From JBOHUX01 sp050734915 (lineage in GTDB: Bacteria; Chloroflexota; Dormibacteria; Dormibacterales; Dormibacteraceae), in contig JBOHUX010000030.1 in assembly GCA_050734915.1 (NCBI GenBank), positions 1-18,354 on the forward strand: a stretch of DNA of 18,354 nt, in the 5' to 3' direction. Position 1 is the stretch's first letter. Each line of letters begins with the position of its first letter. The notes beneath the pieces are model-generated. The model was given only the letters and a program-made list of their open reading frames with translations, was not told the DNA's origin and did not search any database. Below are positions 7,466-15,069 of the stretch, piece by piece. The translations under genes were made by a program, and so were the position numbers.

Positions 7466-7619
7466 GCCGCCCGGGCGCGAGGGAATCCGGTGGGAATCCG
7501 GAGCTGTCGCGCAACTGTGAGCGGGGAGCCAAGGCCAACGACGCCACCGGGACCGCGAGGTCCTGGGAAGGCAGGCCGGAGGCGGCGATCCGCGAGCCAG
7601 GAGACCTGCCCGAGGCGGC
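7466..7619 (+). promoter_or_regulatory. Cobalamin riboswitch aptamer
   Basis: The conserved cobalamin aptamer segments occur in order. GGGAATCCGGTGGGAATCC starts at 7481, GAGCTGTCGCGCAACTGTGA at 7501, and CCACCGG then TGGGAAGG bracket a P5 hairpin. The B12 box GAGCCAGGAGACCTGCC is at 7594-7610. An outer P1 stem can form between 7466-7476 and 7608-7619, with 11 pairs and one bulged A. The P5 hairpin has a 5-bp stem and the loop GCGA at 7555-7558. These aptamers bind cobalamins and lower expression of the gene downstream. The next gene starts 94 nt later, so the target is the lipoprotein-ECF cassette on the same strand. Confidence 0.93.
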
Positions 7620-7713
7620 CGATCGCATGCCCCCGCGCGCAACGGGAGGACGGCCTCATGGCGGCAGGACGTTCCCAGCGCGGAGGCGGGATGAGCCGCC
7701 GTGAGGATGCCCG
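7620..7713 (+). promoter_or_regulatory. Riboswitch expression platform and leader, probably translational control
   Basis: No terminator-like hairpin with a T-tract is visible, so control of translation is more likely than attenuation. CCTCAT at 7654-7659 can pair with the Shine-Dalgarno region GTGAGG at 7701-7706 (five pairs plus a G-U), hiding it. Its first four bases can instead pair with GAGG at 7646-7649 in a small local hairpin, so the two pairings exclude each other. TCGC at 7623-7626 is complementary to the P5 loop GCGA and could be the L5-L13 kissing contact. A GGCGG/CCGCC hairpin (7685-7700) ends just before the Shine-Dalgarno. All of this is pairing by eye. Confidence 0.45.
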
Positions 7714-8226
7714 ATGCGAAACCACGCGAAGCTGGCCAGCGCGACACTGGCCGCCATCCTGCTCCCGATCGCCGCCTGCGGAAGCTCCCCGCGCCCGTCC
7801 CCTGGCACCGCCTCCACCTGCGCCGACCCGTCCGCCCCCCATCGCGTCGAGGTGGTGGTGGAGCACGGCTCCGGCCGGGTCCTCCAGCGGTGCGTCGGCT
7901 TCGGCGGCCCGAGCGTGACCGCGCTCGAGGTCATGAAGGAGAGCCACCTCCGCTTCGAGAAGGAGACGACCAGCTTCGGAGTCGCCCTCTGCGCGATCGA
8001 CGGCGAGCCGTCCCGTTTCTCGACCTGCTTTCCCTCCGGGGCTCCCTATTGGGCCATGTTCGTGAGGACCGCCGGCAGCGGCGGTGCTGGTGGCAAGGGG
8101 TGGAAGTCCCCCAGCGTCGGCGTCCAGGGCGTGACCCTGCGGGCTGGCGACGCGCTCGGCTGGCGCTATGACCCGTCCGCTCAGAACCCGGCCGCCCCGC
8201 CTCCGGCGCCGAAGCCCGGCCCGTGA
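7714..8226 (+). CDS. DUF4430 (transcobalamin-like) lipoprotein, candidate corrinoid-capture protein
   Basis: This is a 170-residue exported lipoprotein. Its signal peptide ends in LPIAAC, with Cys22 as the lipid anchor. The mature domain resembles the DUF4430/transcobalamin C-terminal-like family: a SVTALEVMKES helix (compare T-x-LDAL), CAIDGEPS, PYWAMFV, and a final strand with LRAGDALGWRYDP, ending in a Pro/Ala-rich tail. Four further cysteines (36, 60, 93, 105) could form two disulfides. It also resembles an actinobacterial secreted family found next to ECF genes (named SCO2322 from memory, not checked). It is the first gene after the cobalamin riboswitch and overlaps ecfT by 4 nt (GTGA). 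A GAGG sits 7 nt before the ATG. Corrinoid binding is inferred from fold family and context. Confidence 0.75.
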   Translation: MRNHAKLASATLAAILLPIAACGSSPRPSPGTASTCADPSAPHRVEVVVEHGSGRVLQRCVGFGGPSVTALEVMKESHLRFEKETTSFGVALCAIDGEPSRFSTCFPSGAPYWAMFVRTAGSGGAGGKGWKSPSVGVQGVTLRAGDALGWRYDPSAQNPAAPPPAPKPGP

Positions 8227-9068
8227 CCGGTCAGATACCGGCGCTCAACGCGAGGGCGGTGGCCGCCTGGGCGGGCGCCGCGATCCTGGTCGCCCTCCAG
8301 AGCGACAACCCGATCTACCGAGGGATGGTCCTGGCGGCCGCTCTCGCCTTCGTGAGCCGGCGTCGGCGGCCGGGAGCACGGATGCGCGGTCTCCTGGCGC
8401 CGCTGGCGGGCGCGGTGGCGATCACCGTCATCCTCAACAGCCTGCTCAGCCACAACGGCGACGACGTCCTCTGGGACCTCCCGGGCTGGTTGCCGGGCAT
8501 CGGCGGGACGGTCACCCTGGAGGCGGTGAGCTTCGGGCTCACGATCGCGGCCGGGCTCGCCGCCGCGGTCCTGGCGGCGTCGGCGCTCACCCTCACCGTG
8601 GAGGTCCACGACCTCATCGACGCGCTGCCCTCCGCGCTGGCCCAGGTCGCGGCCGCGGTCGGGGGGGCGCTCAACCTGGTGCCCGGCATCGGGCGCGGCC
8701 TCACCGCGGTCCGCGAGGCGCAGCGGATGCGGGGCTGGCGCCCGCGCGGGCCGCGCTCCTGGTCCCAGGTCCTGGTGCCGGCGATGCTGACGTCGGTCGA
8801 GAGCTCGGTCCAGTTGGCGGAGTCGATGGAGGCGCGGGGCTTCGGCTCCGGACCCCGGACCAGGTACCGTCCGGGCGCTTGGCGGCGGATCGACGTCGCC
8901 GTGACCGCCGGCGCCGGGCTGGCGGCCTTCCTCTTCCTCGCCGGCCGGCATCTCGGTTTCGCCGGCGACTGGTATCCCTTTCCGACGCTGTCCATGCCCC
9001 CCGCGGACCCCGTCGCCCTGGTCGCCTGCCTCCTTCTGTTCGTGCCGGCGGTGAGATGGCCCCGCTAG
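8223..9068 (+). CDS. ecfT: ECF transporter T component (EcfT/CbiQ family)
   Basis: This 281-residue membrane protein links the ATPase dimer to the substrate-binding S component. It has several hydrophobic segments at the N-terminal side (about residues 10-130), a long amphipathic region, and two more near the C-terminus. The two family coupling motifs are recognisable: REAQRMRGW around residue 160 and SMEARGFG around residue 200, both of the A-R-G type that contacts the ATPases. The gene starts at GTG 8223, overlapping the lipoprotein stop by 4 nt, and its own stop overlaps the ATPase start by 13 nt. This strongly suggests translational coupling. Confidence 0.9.
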   Translation: MTGQIPALNARAVAAWAGAAILVALQSDNPIYRGMVLAAALAFVSRRRRPGARMRGLLAPLAGAVAITVILNSLLSHNGDDVLWDLPGWLPGIGGTVTLEAVSFGLTIAAGLAAAVLAASALTLTVEVHDLIDALPSALAQVAAAVGGALNLVPGIGRGLTAVREAQRMRGWRPRGPRSWSQVLVPAMLTSVESSVQLAESMEARGFGSGPRTRYRPGAWRRIDVAVTAGAGLAAFLFLAGRHLGFAGDWYPFPTLSMPPADPVALVACLLLFVPAVRWPR

Positions 9069-10399
9069 CTCGCCTGGAACGCCTCAGCTACTGGTATCCG
9101 AACTCGTCCCGGCCCGCGCTGGACGAAGTGGACCTCGAGCTCGACGGCGGCCTCACCCTCGTCACCGGGGACTCGGGGGGCGGCAAGTCGACCCTGCTGC
9201 GGGCCCTCAACGGGTTGGTACCGCACTTTCACGGGGGCCGCGTCAGCGGCCGGGTCGAGGTGGCCGGGCTGGACGTGCTGCGGGTTCCGACTCGGGAGAT
9301 CGCCCGGCGGGTCGGCTTCGTCTTCCAGGACCCCGAGGCGCAGTTCGTCTACGGCGCGGTGGAGCGCGAGGTCGCCTTCGGGCCCGAGAACCTGGGCCTG
9401 CCTCGGGACGAGATGGAGCGCCGGGTCGAGGCGGCCCTGGCCGCGGTCGGCGCCCTCGGGCTCCGCGCGCGGAGCGTCTCCTCGCTCTCCGGAGGCGAGA
9501 AGCAGCGGGTCGCCCTCGCGTCGGCGCTCGCGATGCGGCCCCGGCTCCTGGTGCTCGACGAGCCCACCTCACAGCTCGACGCCGACGGCGCCGACGACCT
9601 GGTTCGTGCCTGCCTCGGGCTCGCCGCGGAGGGGTCGTCCCTGGTCATCGCCGAGCACCGCCTGGACAAGCTGGGCCCGGCGGCCGATCGATGGCTGGCC
9701 GTCCGCGCCGGGCAGGTGCTGGCCGGCGGCGGTCCCGCGCTCCCGGCCGGGGAGGAGGATCCCCCCGAGTTGCCCCGGGGCGAGCCGGCGTGGGAGGCGA
9801 CCGGCGTCTTCGCGGGCCCGGCGGGGACACCGGTCATCTCGGATGTCGATCTCCGCGGTTCGGCGGGTGAGGTGGTCGCCGTCTCCGGCCCCAACGGCAG
9901 CGGCAAGACCACCCTCCTTCGGGTGCTCGCGGGACTGCTGCCGCCACTGGCGGGAAGGGTCGAGCGGAGGCCGGGGCGTGTTGCCTATCTGCCCCAGGAT
10001 CCCTCGTCGCTCCTCCACCTGCCCAGCGTCCGGGCCGAGGTCGAGCAGACACTCCGATGGTGCCGTGAGCGGGCCCCGGCGCTTGACATCCTGGGCGAGC
10101 TGGGGCTGGCGCGTCTGGCGGAGCGATACCCGCGCGACCTCAGCACCGGCGAGCGCCAGCGGGCGGCGCTGGCGGCGGCGCTGGTGGGGCATCCGCTCCT
10201 GGCCATCCTGGACGAGCCGACCAGGGGGATGGACGCACCCGCCCGCGAGGCTCTGGTCCGCCTGGTCCGCCGCCTGGCGGGGGAGGGAACCGCCGTCGTG
10301 CTCGCCACGCATGACAGCCGGCTGGCGGCTGCGCTCGCCCATCGTGTCGTGAGCCTGCGCGCGGGGCGGCTGGTGACCGCCCCTGCGGCGGTCGCCTGA
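9056..10399 (+). CDS. ecfA: Fused double ABC ATPase of an ECF transporter (EcfA1-EcfA2)
   Basis: This 447-residue protein carries two complete ABC ATPase domains, together powering one transporter. Domain 1 has Walker A GDSGGGKST (Lys44), Q-loop VFQDPEAQF, signature LSGGEKQR near residue 144, Walker B LLVLDEPTSQLD and switch VIAEHR. Domain 2 has Walker A GPNGSGKTT (Lys284), Q-loop YLPQDPSS, signature LSTGERQR near 362, Walker B LAILDEPTRGMD and switch ATHDS. The domain 2 signature has Thr where the consensus has Gly. Separate EcfA1 and EcfA2 genes are common, while this fused form is frequent in high-GC lineages. The ATG at 9056 lies inside the end of ecfT. An upstream extension of the frame to 8168 would overlap all of ecfT and is rejected. 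Confidence 0.93.
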   Translation: MAPLARLERLSYWYPNSSRPALDEVDLELDGGLTLVTGDSGGGKSTLLRALNGLVPHFHGGRVSGRVEVAGLDVLRVPTREIARRVGFVFQDPEAQFVYGAVEREVAFGPENLGLPRDEMERRVEAALAAVGALGLRARSVSSLSGGEKQRVALASALAMRPRLLVLDEPTSQLDADGADDLVRACLGLAAEGSSLVIAEHRLDKLGPAADRWLAVRAGQVLAGGGPALPAGEEDPPELPRGEPAWEATGVFAGPAGTPVISDVDLRGSAGEVVAVSGPNGSGKTTLLRVLAGLLPPLAGRVERRPGRVAYLPQDPSSLLHLPSVRAEVEQTLRWCRERAPALDILGELGLARLAERYPRDLSTGERQRAALAAALVGHPLLAILDEPTRGMDAPAREALVRLVRRLAGEGTAVVLATHDSRLAAALAHRVVSLRAGRLVTAPAAVA

Positions 10400-10407
10400 G
10401 CCTGCCG

Positions 10408-11163
10408 ATGCGCGTGGGGCTGGTCTCGCTGCTCGGCCTGGCGCTCTTCCTGTGGCCTTTCTCCGGGCTCGGCCTGCCGGGGGGCGCGGCCGCCCTCGCG
10501 ATCGCCCTCGCGGCGGGGGGCGCACTCCTCCTGATGGAACTGGCGGCCCGCCAGATGGACGCCCGGGCGCTGGCGCTGCTGGCGGCGATCGCGGGGATGG
10601 ACGCCGCCCTGCGGCTGGTCCTGGTGACGGGGATCGGGGGGTTCAGCCCGATCTTCTTTCTCATCCTCTGCGCCGGCTACGCCTTCGGGGCATCCTTCGG
10701 CTTCCTGGCCGGCTCCCTCTGCATGCTCGTGTCGGCGCTGGCGACCGGCGGCATCGGCCCCTGGCTGCCCTACCAGCTCTTCGCGGCCGGCTGGGTTGGG
10801 GTGGCGGCCGGGCTGCTGGGGACGCCGGGCCGGGGCCGGCCGCCCCAGCTCCGCGATCTGGTCGCGCTGGCGGCGGTGGGGGCGGTGGCCGGGTTCGGGT
10901 TCGGCGCCGTCATGGACCTCTGGGACTGGACCTTCTTCCGCTCCTCGCCCGACCTCGGGTGGTCCCCCGGCATGCCGGCGTTGACCGCCCTCGGGCACTT
11001 CGGGAAGTACTACCTGGCGACCTCGATCGTGTACGACGCCTTCCGGGCCGGCGGCAACGCGCTCCTCGCCCTCGCGCTGGGCGCGCCCGTGCTCGCCGCC
11101 CTCGCCCGCTTCCGCGGCCGCTTCACGCTCGAGATCGTGGAGGCCCTTCCCCCGGCCGCCTGA
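10408..11163 (+). CDS. ECF transporter S component, probable cobalamin or precursor specificity
   Basis: This 251-residue protein has about six to seven hydrophobic segments with short loops, the general form of an S component, which binds the vitamin inside the membrane. Recognisable features are ALLAAIAGMDAALRLV near residue 55, GGFSPIFFLILCAGYAFG near 75-92, then a GFLAG..SALATGGIGPWLPYQL region and a C-terminal KYY..S..YDAFRAGGNALLAL segment. S components diverge strongly by substrate, so motif reading cannot name the ligand. The cobalamin riboswitch upstream points to cobalamin, cobinamide or a benzimidazole precursor (compare CbrT and CblT groups). It starts 8 nt after the ATPase stop and ends the cassette. 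Confidence 0.8.
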   Translation: MRVGLVSLLGLALFLWPFSGLGLPGGAAALAIALAAGGALLLMELAARQMDARALALLAAIAGMDAALRLVLVTGIGGFSPIFFLILCAGYAFGASFGFLAGSLCMLVSALATGGIGPWLPYQLFAAGWVGVAAGLLGTPGRGRPPQLRDLVALAAVGAVAGFGFGAVMDLWDWTFFRSSPDLGWSPGMPALTALGHFGKYYLATSIVYDAFRAGGNALLALALGAPVLAALARFRGRFTLEIVEALPPAA

Positions 11164-11205
11164 CACCGGCGTGGTCGCCGTCCACGCATATCCTTCGATT
11201 CATGC

Positions 11206-11210
11206 GGAGA
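11206..11210 (+). promoter_or_regulatory. Ribosome-binding site that sets the moeA start
   Basis: GGAGA lies 8 nt before the ATG at 11219 and favours this start over the in-frame GTG at 11171. A TATCCT at 11189-11194 could be a -10 element, giving moeA its own promoter. Confidence 0.6.
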
Positions 11211-11218
11211 TCCGACTG

Positions 11219-12433
11219 ATGCGGGCATCGATCTATCCCCTGCTCGACGCGGATACGGTGGCGGCCATGGTCCTGGAGCGCGCTCCCCTCCTGGAGGCGG
11301 AGGACGTGGCACTGGTCGAGTGTCCGGGACGCGTGCTGGCGGCGGATCTGCGGGCGTCGCACCGGCTGCCCCCCTGGGCCTCGAGCGCGGTGGACGGATA
11401 CGCGATCCGATCCGCGGACGGGGGCGGCCGGCTGAGGGTGGCGGGCGAGTCCGCGGCCGGCCGGCCCCTGGCCGGCGTCCTCGAGCCCGGCGCCGCCGCC
11501 CGCATTCTGACCGGCGGTGTGCTCCCGCGGGGCGCGGACAGCGTGGTCATGGTCGAGGACACGGTCCAGCAGGGCGAGACGGTCGTGGTGCCCGATGGAT
11601 ACCCTTCCGGCCGCAACTTCCACCCGCCCGGAGCCGATCTCGAGGCGGGGGAGACCGTCCTGACCGCGGGGACGGTCCTGGGCGCCGCGGAGCTGGGCCT
11701 GCTGGCGGCCCTGGGACGACCCCGGGCCTCGGTCCGGCGCCGGCCGCGGGTGGCGCTGATGTCGACCGGGGACGAGCTGGTCGAGGTCGGGGAGCCCGCG
11801 CGGCCGGGGCAGATCCCGGACTCCAACCGCATCGCGCTGCTCGCCGCGCTGACCGAGGCGGGGGCTGAGGTGCGGATGCTGGGGATCGCGCCCGACCGCC
11901 GGGACGAGCTCCGGGAGATGGTCGAGGGAGCACTTCCCGAGCTGGACGTGCTGGTCACCTCGGGGGGCGTCTCGGTGGGCACCCACGATCATGTCAAGCC
12001 GTTGCTGGAGCGGCTCGGCGAGGTCCACTGCGGCCGCGTCAAGATCCGGCCCGGCAAGCCCTTCACCTTCGCGACCCTCCCCGACGGAAAGCTGGCGTTC
12101 GGCCTGCCCGGGTTCCCGGTCTCGAGCCTGGTCACCTTCGAGGTCTTCGTGCGGCCGGCCCTGCGGAGGATGCAGGGTGTGGCCAGGGTGGCGCGCCCCA
12201 CGCTGCCGGTACGCCTCGGATACGCGGCGAAGTCGGCGGGAGACCGGACCGAGTACCAGCGCGTCCGGCTCCACCGGGAGGGGGCCGGGCTGGTGGCGAC
12301 GAGCATGGGCTCCCAGTCCTCCTCGCGCCTCCTGTCGCTGGCGGGGGCACAGGCCCTGGTCCGTATCCCGCCCGGCCAGGAGGGCATCGCGGCGGGGGCG
12401 GCCGTCGAGGCGATCATCCTCAGCCTGCCCTGA
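11219..12433 (+). CDS. moeA: Molybdopterin molybdenumtransferase MoeA
   Basis: This 404-residue cytoplasmic enzyme inserts molybdate into adenylylated molybdopterin, the last common step of molybdenum cofactor synthesis. The family signatures are complete: PPWASSAVDGYA with Asp59, ILTGGVLPRGADSVVMVED, the central MoCF-biosynthesis domain with STGDELVEVG, GQIPDSNR and SGGVSVGTHDHVK (248-260), KIRPGKPFTF, and LPGFPVSSLVTFE followed by a short C-terminal domain IV. The length is normal for the family. It begins 55 bp after the S-component gene and has its own GGAGA site, so it is probably a separate unit that may also receive read-through. No other Moco genes are in the window. Confidence 0.95.
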   Translation: MRASIYPLLDADTVAAMVLERAPLLEAEDVALVECPGRVLAADLRASHRLPPWASSAVDGYAIRSADGGGRLRVAGESAAGRPLAGVLEPGAAARILTGGVLPRGADSVVMVEDTVQQGETVVVPDGYPSGRNFHPPGADLEAGETVLTAGTVLGAAELGLLAALGRPRASVRRRPRVALMSTGDELVEVGEPARPGQIPDSNRIALLAALTEAGAEVRMLGIAPDRRDELREMVEGALPELDVLVTSGGVSVGTHDHVKPLLERLGEVHCGRVKIRPGKPFTFATLPDGKLAFGLPGFPVSSLVTFEVFVRPALRRMQGVARVARPTLPVRLGYAAKSAGDRTEYQRVRLHREGAGLVATSMGSQSSSRLLSLAGAQALVRIPPGQEGIAAGAAVEAIILSLP

Positions 12434-12442
12434 AAGAGGGCG

Positions 12443-12495
12443 CGGGGCCACCCGCCCGGGGGGAGCCGGGACGGCCTGGCGAGCCTCTGGCCCCG
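12443..12495. repeat. 8-bp inverted repeat after moeA
   Basis: CGGGGCCA (12443-12450) and TGGCCCCG (12488-12495) are perfect inverted copies separated by 37 nt. It lies 10 nt after the moeA stop and just before the LexA box. The long loop and lack of a T-tract argue against a standard terminator. Confidence 0.4.
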
Positions 12496-12505
12496 GCCAT
12501 CCCGA

Positions 12506-12519
12506 CGAACGTCCGTTCG
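12506..12519. promoter_or_regulatory. LexA operator (SOS box) for uvrB
   Basis: The sequence is CGAAC-GTCC-GTTCG, a perfect inverted repeat that matches the Gram-positive and actinobacterial LexA consensus CGAAC-N4-GTTCG at all ten defined bases. It ends 4 bp upstream of the TAAGAT -10 candidate and 20 bp upstream of the uvrB ATG, where bound LexA would block RNA polymerase. uvrB is a known LexA target in several bacteria, which supports the call. Confidence 0.85.
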
Positions 12520-12522
12520 CTC

Positions 12523-12528
12523 TAAGAT
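12523..12528 (+). promoter_or_regulatory. Candidate -10 element for uvrB
   Basis: TAAGAT lies 11 bp upstream of the uvrB ATG, predicting a transcript with only about 5 nt of leader. No clear -35 hexamer is present; the SOS box covers most of the spacer. Confidence 0.5.
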
Positions 12529-12539
12529 AGGCTCCGAGC

Positions 12540-14624
12540 ATGCCCTCGCGTTTCCTCCTCCAATCACCCTTCGAGCCCGCCGGCGACCAGCCCAAGGCGA
12601 TCGAATCGACCGTCGAGGGGGTGCGTTCGGGCCTCAAGGAGCAGGTCCTGCTGGGCGTGACCGGGAGCGGCAAGACCAACGTCATGGGCTGGGTGATCCA
12701 GGAGCTCGGCCGCCCGGTCCTGGTGCTGAGCCCGAACAAGACGCTCGCCGCCCAGCTCTGCGCCGAGTTCCGGCGCCTCTTCCCGGACAACGCCGTCGAG
12801 TACTTCGTCAGCTACTACGACTACTACCAGCCCGAGGCCTACATCCCGCGCAGCGACACCTACATCGAGAAGGACTCCAGCCGCAACGAGGAGATCGACC
12901 GGCTCCGGCATTCGACCACCCAGGCGCTCCTGACGCGGCGGGACGTGATCGTCGTCGCCAGCGTGAGCTGCATCTACGGCATCGGCTCGCCCGAGTCCTA
13001 CATCGGGGAGTCGCTGGAGATCGCCACCGGGCAGTCGCTCCGGCGCGAGATCTTCCTCCGCAAGCTGACCGAGATGCAGTACGAGCGCAACGACTACGAC
13101 CTCGGGCGGCTTCGGTTCCGGGTCCGCGGGGACGTCGTCGACATCGTGCCCGCCTATGAGGAGCGCGTCTTCCGCATCGAGTTCTTCGGCGACGACGTGG
13201 AGCGGCTCTTGGACCTGGATCCGATCACAGGCGAGATCCTGGGCGCCCGCGCCGAGCTCAAGATCTTCCCGGCCAGCCACTACGTGACCTCGGCTGACAA
13301 GCTCCGCCTGGCGATCGCCGACATCGAGGTCGAGGTGGACGAGCGCTGCCGGTGGTTCGAGGAGCAGGGACGGCCGCTGGAGGCGCAGCGGATCCGACAG
13401 CGGACGAACTTCGACCTCGAGATGCTGCGGCAGACGGGGACCTGCCACGGCATCGAGAACTACTCCCGCCACCTGACCCGCCGCCAGCCGGGCGAGACGC
13501 CCTACACGCTGATGGACTTCCTGCCCGACGAAACCATGGTCTTCGTGGACGAGTCGCACGTGGCGGTGCCACAGGTCGGCGCCATGCTGGGAGGCGACCG
13601 CTCGCGGAAGGCGGCACTGGTCGAGTACGGGTTCCGCCTGCCGAGCGCCTTCGACAACCGGCCGCTCAGCTTCGAGGAGTGGGAGGGAAGGCTGGGCCAG
13701 GTCGTCTACGTCTCCGCCACGCCCGGGCCCTACGAGCTGCGCCGGGCGGCGAGGAAGGTCGAGATGGTGGTCCGCCCGACCGGGCTCCTCGATCCGACCG
13801 TCGACGTGCGACCCTCGGCGGGGCAGATCGACGATCTCATCACGGAGGTCCGCCGGCGGGTCGAGAAGGGTCAGCGCTCGCTCGTCACCACCCTCACCAA
13901 GCGCTTTGCCGAGGATCTCACCGACTACCTCCTGGAGGCGGGGCTGCGGGTGCGCTATCTCCACTCGGACATCGAGGCGATGGAACGGGTCGAGATCCTC
14001 CGCGACCTCCGGCTGGGCAGCTTCGACGTGCTGGTCGGCATCAACCTTCTGCGCGAGGGCCTGGACCTCCCGGAGGTGGCCTTCATCGCCATCCTCGACG
14101 CGGACAAGGAGGGCTATCTGCGCTCCTTTCGATCTTTCGTTCAGATCATCGGCCGCGCCGCTCGCAACGTGGACGGGCACGTGGTGATGTACGCGGACGC
14201 GATGACGCAGTCGATGGCCGCGGCTCTGGACGAGACCGGGCGGCGCCGGCGGCTCCAGATCGAGTACAACGCCCAGCGGGGCATCACTCCGGAGACGATC
14301 CAGAAGGCGATCTACAACATGGAGCTGGAGAAGAAGGAGATCGCCGCCGACGCGGTGGAGCTGATGGCCGGCGCCGGCCTGCCGCGGGAGGACCTGCTGG
14401 CGATCGTGCGGGACCTCGAGAAGGAGATGAAGCGGCTCTCTCGCGAGCTCGCCTTCGAGGACGCCGCGCGCATCCGGGACCGGATCGTGGCGCTCCGCAG
14501 GCAGCTTTCCGGGGAGCCTCCGGCCGAGGATGGAGGTGCCGCCGTGGACGCCGAGGTCGCACTCGCCATGGCCGCGGCGCCCCGGCCGCGGGCCACCCTC
14601 CGGCCCCGGCGGCCCCGGCGCTGA
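12540..14624 (+). CDS. uvrB: UvrABC excinuclease subunit B
   Basis: This 694-residue damage-verification helicase of nucleotide excision repair is complete. Walker A is GVTGSGKT with Lys45. The beta-hairpin that holds damaged DNA contains SYYDYYQPEAYIP from Ser91. Walker B is DESH at 337-340. Helicase motifs include YVSATPGPYEL, INLLREGLDLPEV and QIIGRAARN. The C-terminal UVR motif, which contacts UvrC, is in LEKEMKRLSRELAFEDAARIRDR, and a basic Pro/Arg-rich tail of about 20 residues follows. The ATG is near a perfect LexA box. It is the first gene of a unit with two hotdog genes and uvrA, so SOS induction probably covers all four. Confidence 0.98.
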   Translation: MPSRFLLQSPFEPAGDQPKAIESTVEGVRSGLKEQVLLGVTGSGKTNVMGWVIQELGRPVLVLSPNKTLAAQLCAEFRRLFPDNAVEYFVSYYDYYQPEAYIPRSDTYIEKDSSRNEEIDRLRHSTTQALLTRRDVIVVASVSCIYGIGSPESYIGESLEIATGQSLRREIFLRKLTEMQYERNDYDLGRLRFRVRGDVVDIVPAYEERVFRIEFFGDDVERLLDLDPITGEILGARAELKIFPASHYVTSADKLRLAIADIEVEVDERCRWFEEQGRPLEAQRIRQRTNFDLEMLRQTGTCHGIENYSRHLTRRQPGETPYTLMDFLPDETMVFVDESHVAVPQVGAMLGGDRSRKAALVEYGFRLPSAFDNRPLSFEEWEGRLGQVVYVSATPGPYELRRAARKVEMVVRPTGLLDPTVDVRPSAGQIDDLITEVRRRVEKGQRSLVTTLTKRFAEDLTDYLLEAGLRVRYLHSDIEAMERVEILRDLRLGSFDVLVGINLLREGLDLPEVAFIAILDADKEGYLRSFRSFVQIIGRAARNVDGHVVMYADAMTQSMAAALDETGRRRRLQIEYNAQRGITPETIQKAIYNMELEKKEIAADAVELMAGAGLPREDLLAIVRDLEKEMKRLSRELAFEDAARIRDRIVALRRQLSGEPPAEDGGAAVDAEVALAMAAAPRPRATLRPRRPRR

Positions 14625-14637
14625 GATCCTGGTCGGG

Positions 14638-15069
14638 ATGCCCACCAACCTGGAGGCCCTTCGCGGGGGCATGGACGTCACCGGGCCGCGGGCGGGCTGG
14701 CGAGACCTGATCGGCGCCCGCTTGGCCGATGTCGGTCCCGGCCGGGTCGTGGTGGAGCTCGACGCGGAGGGACGGCACCGTCACGAGGGCGGGGTCGTCC
14801 AGGGCGGCATCATCACCGCGGTCGCCGACGCCGCGATGGGGATGACGCTGCTCACCGTCCAGGACGAGAGCCTTGCCAACACCACCATCGAGCTGAAGAT
14901 CAACTTCCTCCGGCCCGTCATCGAGGGCCGGATCCGGGCCGTTGGTCGCGTGGTGGAGTTGGGCGACCCGCTCTCGTTCGCCGAAGCGGACGTGTTCGAC
15001 GCGCGGGACCGGCTGGTGGCGAGGGCCACCTCGACCTGCATGGCGATCCCGAGGCAGGGATGGAGATAG
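14638..15069 (+). CDS. PaaI-family hotdog-fold thioesterase (first of a tandem pair)
   Basis: This is a 143-residue single-domain hotdog protein of the PaaI/YbgC-like type, which hydrolyses acyl- or aryl-CoA thioesters. The core helix and catalytic region reads GGVVQGGIITAVADAAMG, where most PaaI enzymes have HGG; the Asp in VADAA is kept. IELKINFLRPV and a closing strand ATSTCMAIP fit the fold. It lies 13 nt after uvrB, and its end overlaps the next gene by 10 nt. The ATG at 14638 is chosen because it leaves a normal N-terminus; ATG 14671 is an alternative. Its substrate is unknown, and the position in a repair unit does not indicate one. Confidence 0.85.
   Translation: MPTNLEALRGGMDVTGPRAGWRDLIGARLADVGPGRVVVELDAEGRHRHEGGVVQGGIITAVADAAMGMTLLTVQDESLANTTIELKINFLRPVIEGRIRAVGRVVELGDPLSFAEADVFDARDRLVARATSTCMAIPRQGWR

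Noticed and set aside
7490..7918. A 142-codon frame starting inside the cobalamin aptamer and overlapping the lipoprotein gene
   Set aside because: It runs through the folded riboswitch, has Arg/Pro-rich low-complexity sequence and overlaps a well-supported lipoprotein in another frame. A ribosome site before ATG 7658 is suggestive but not enough.
11171..11218. Upstream GTG giving moeA 16 extra residues
   Set aside because: No ribosome-binding site at that GTG, whereas GGAGA precedes ATG 11219, and the shorter protein has normal MoeA length with Asp59 in the conserved position.
12564..14681. A 705-codon open frame antisense to uvrB, and similar long antisense frames over polA and uvrA
   Set aside because: These mirror the codon pattern of high-GC genes. 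The translations are low-complexity in Arg, Gly, Pro, Val and Asp with no recognisable domain, while the sense strand encodes complete known enzymes.
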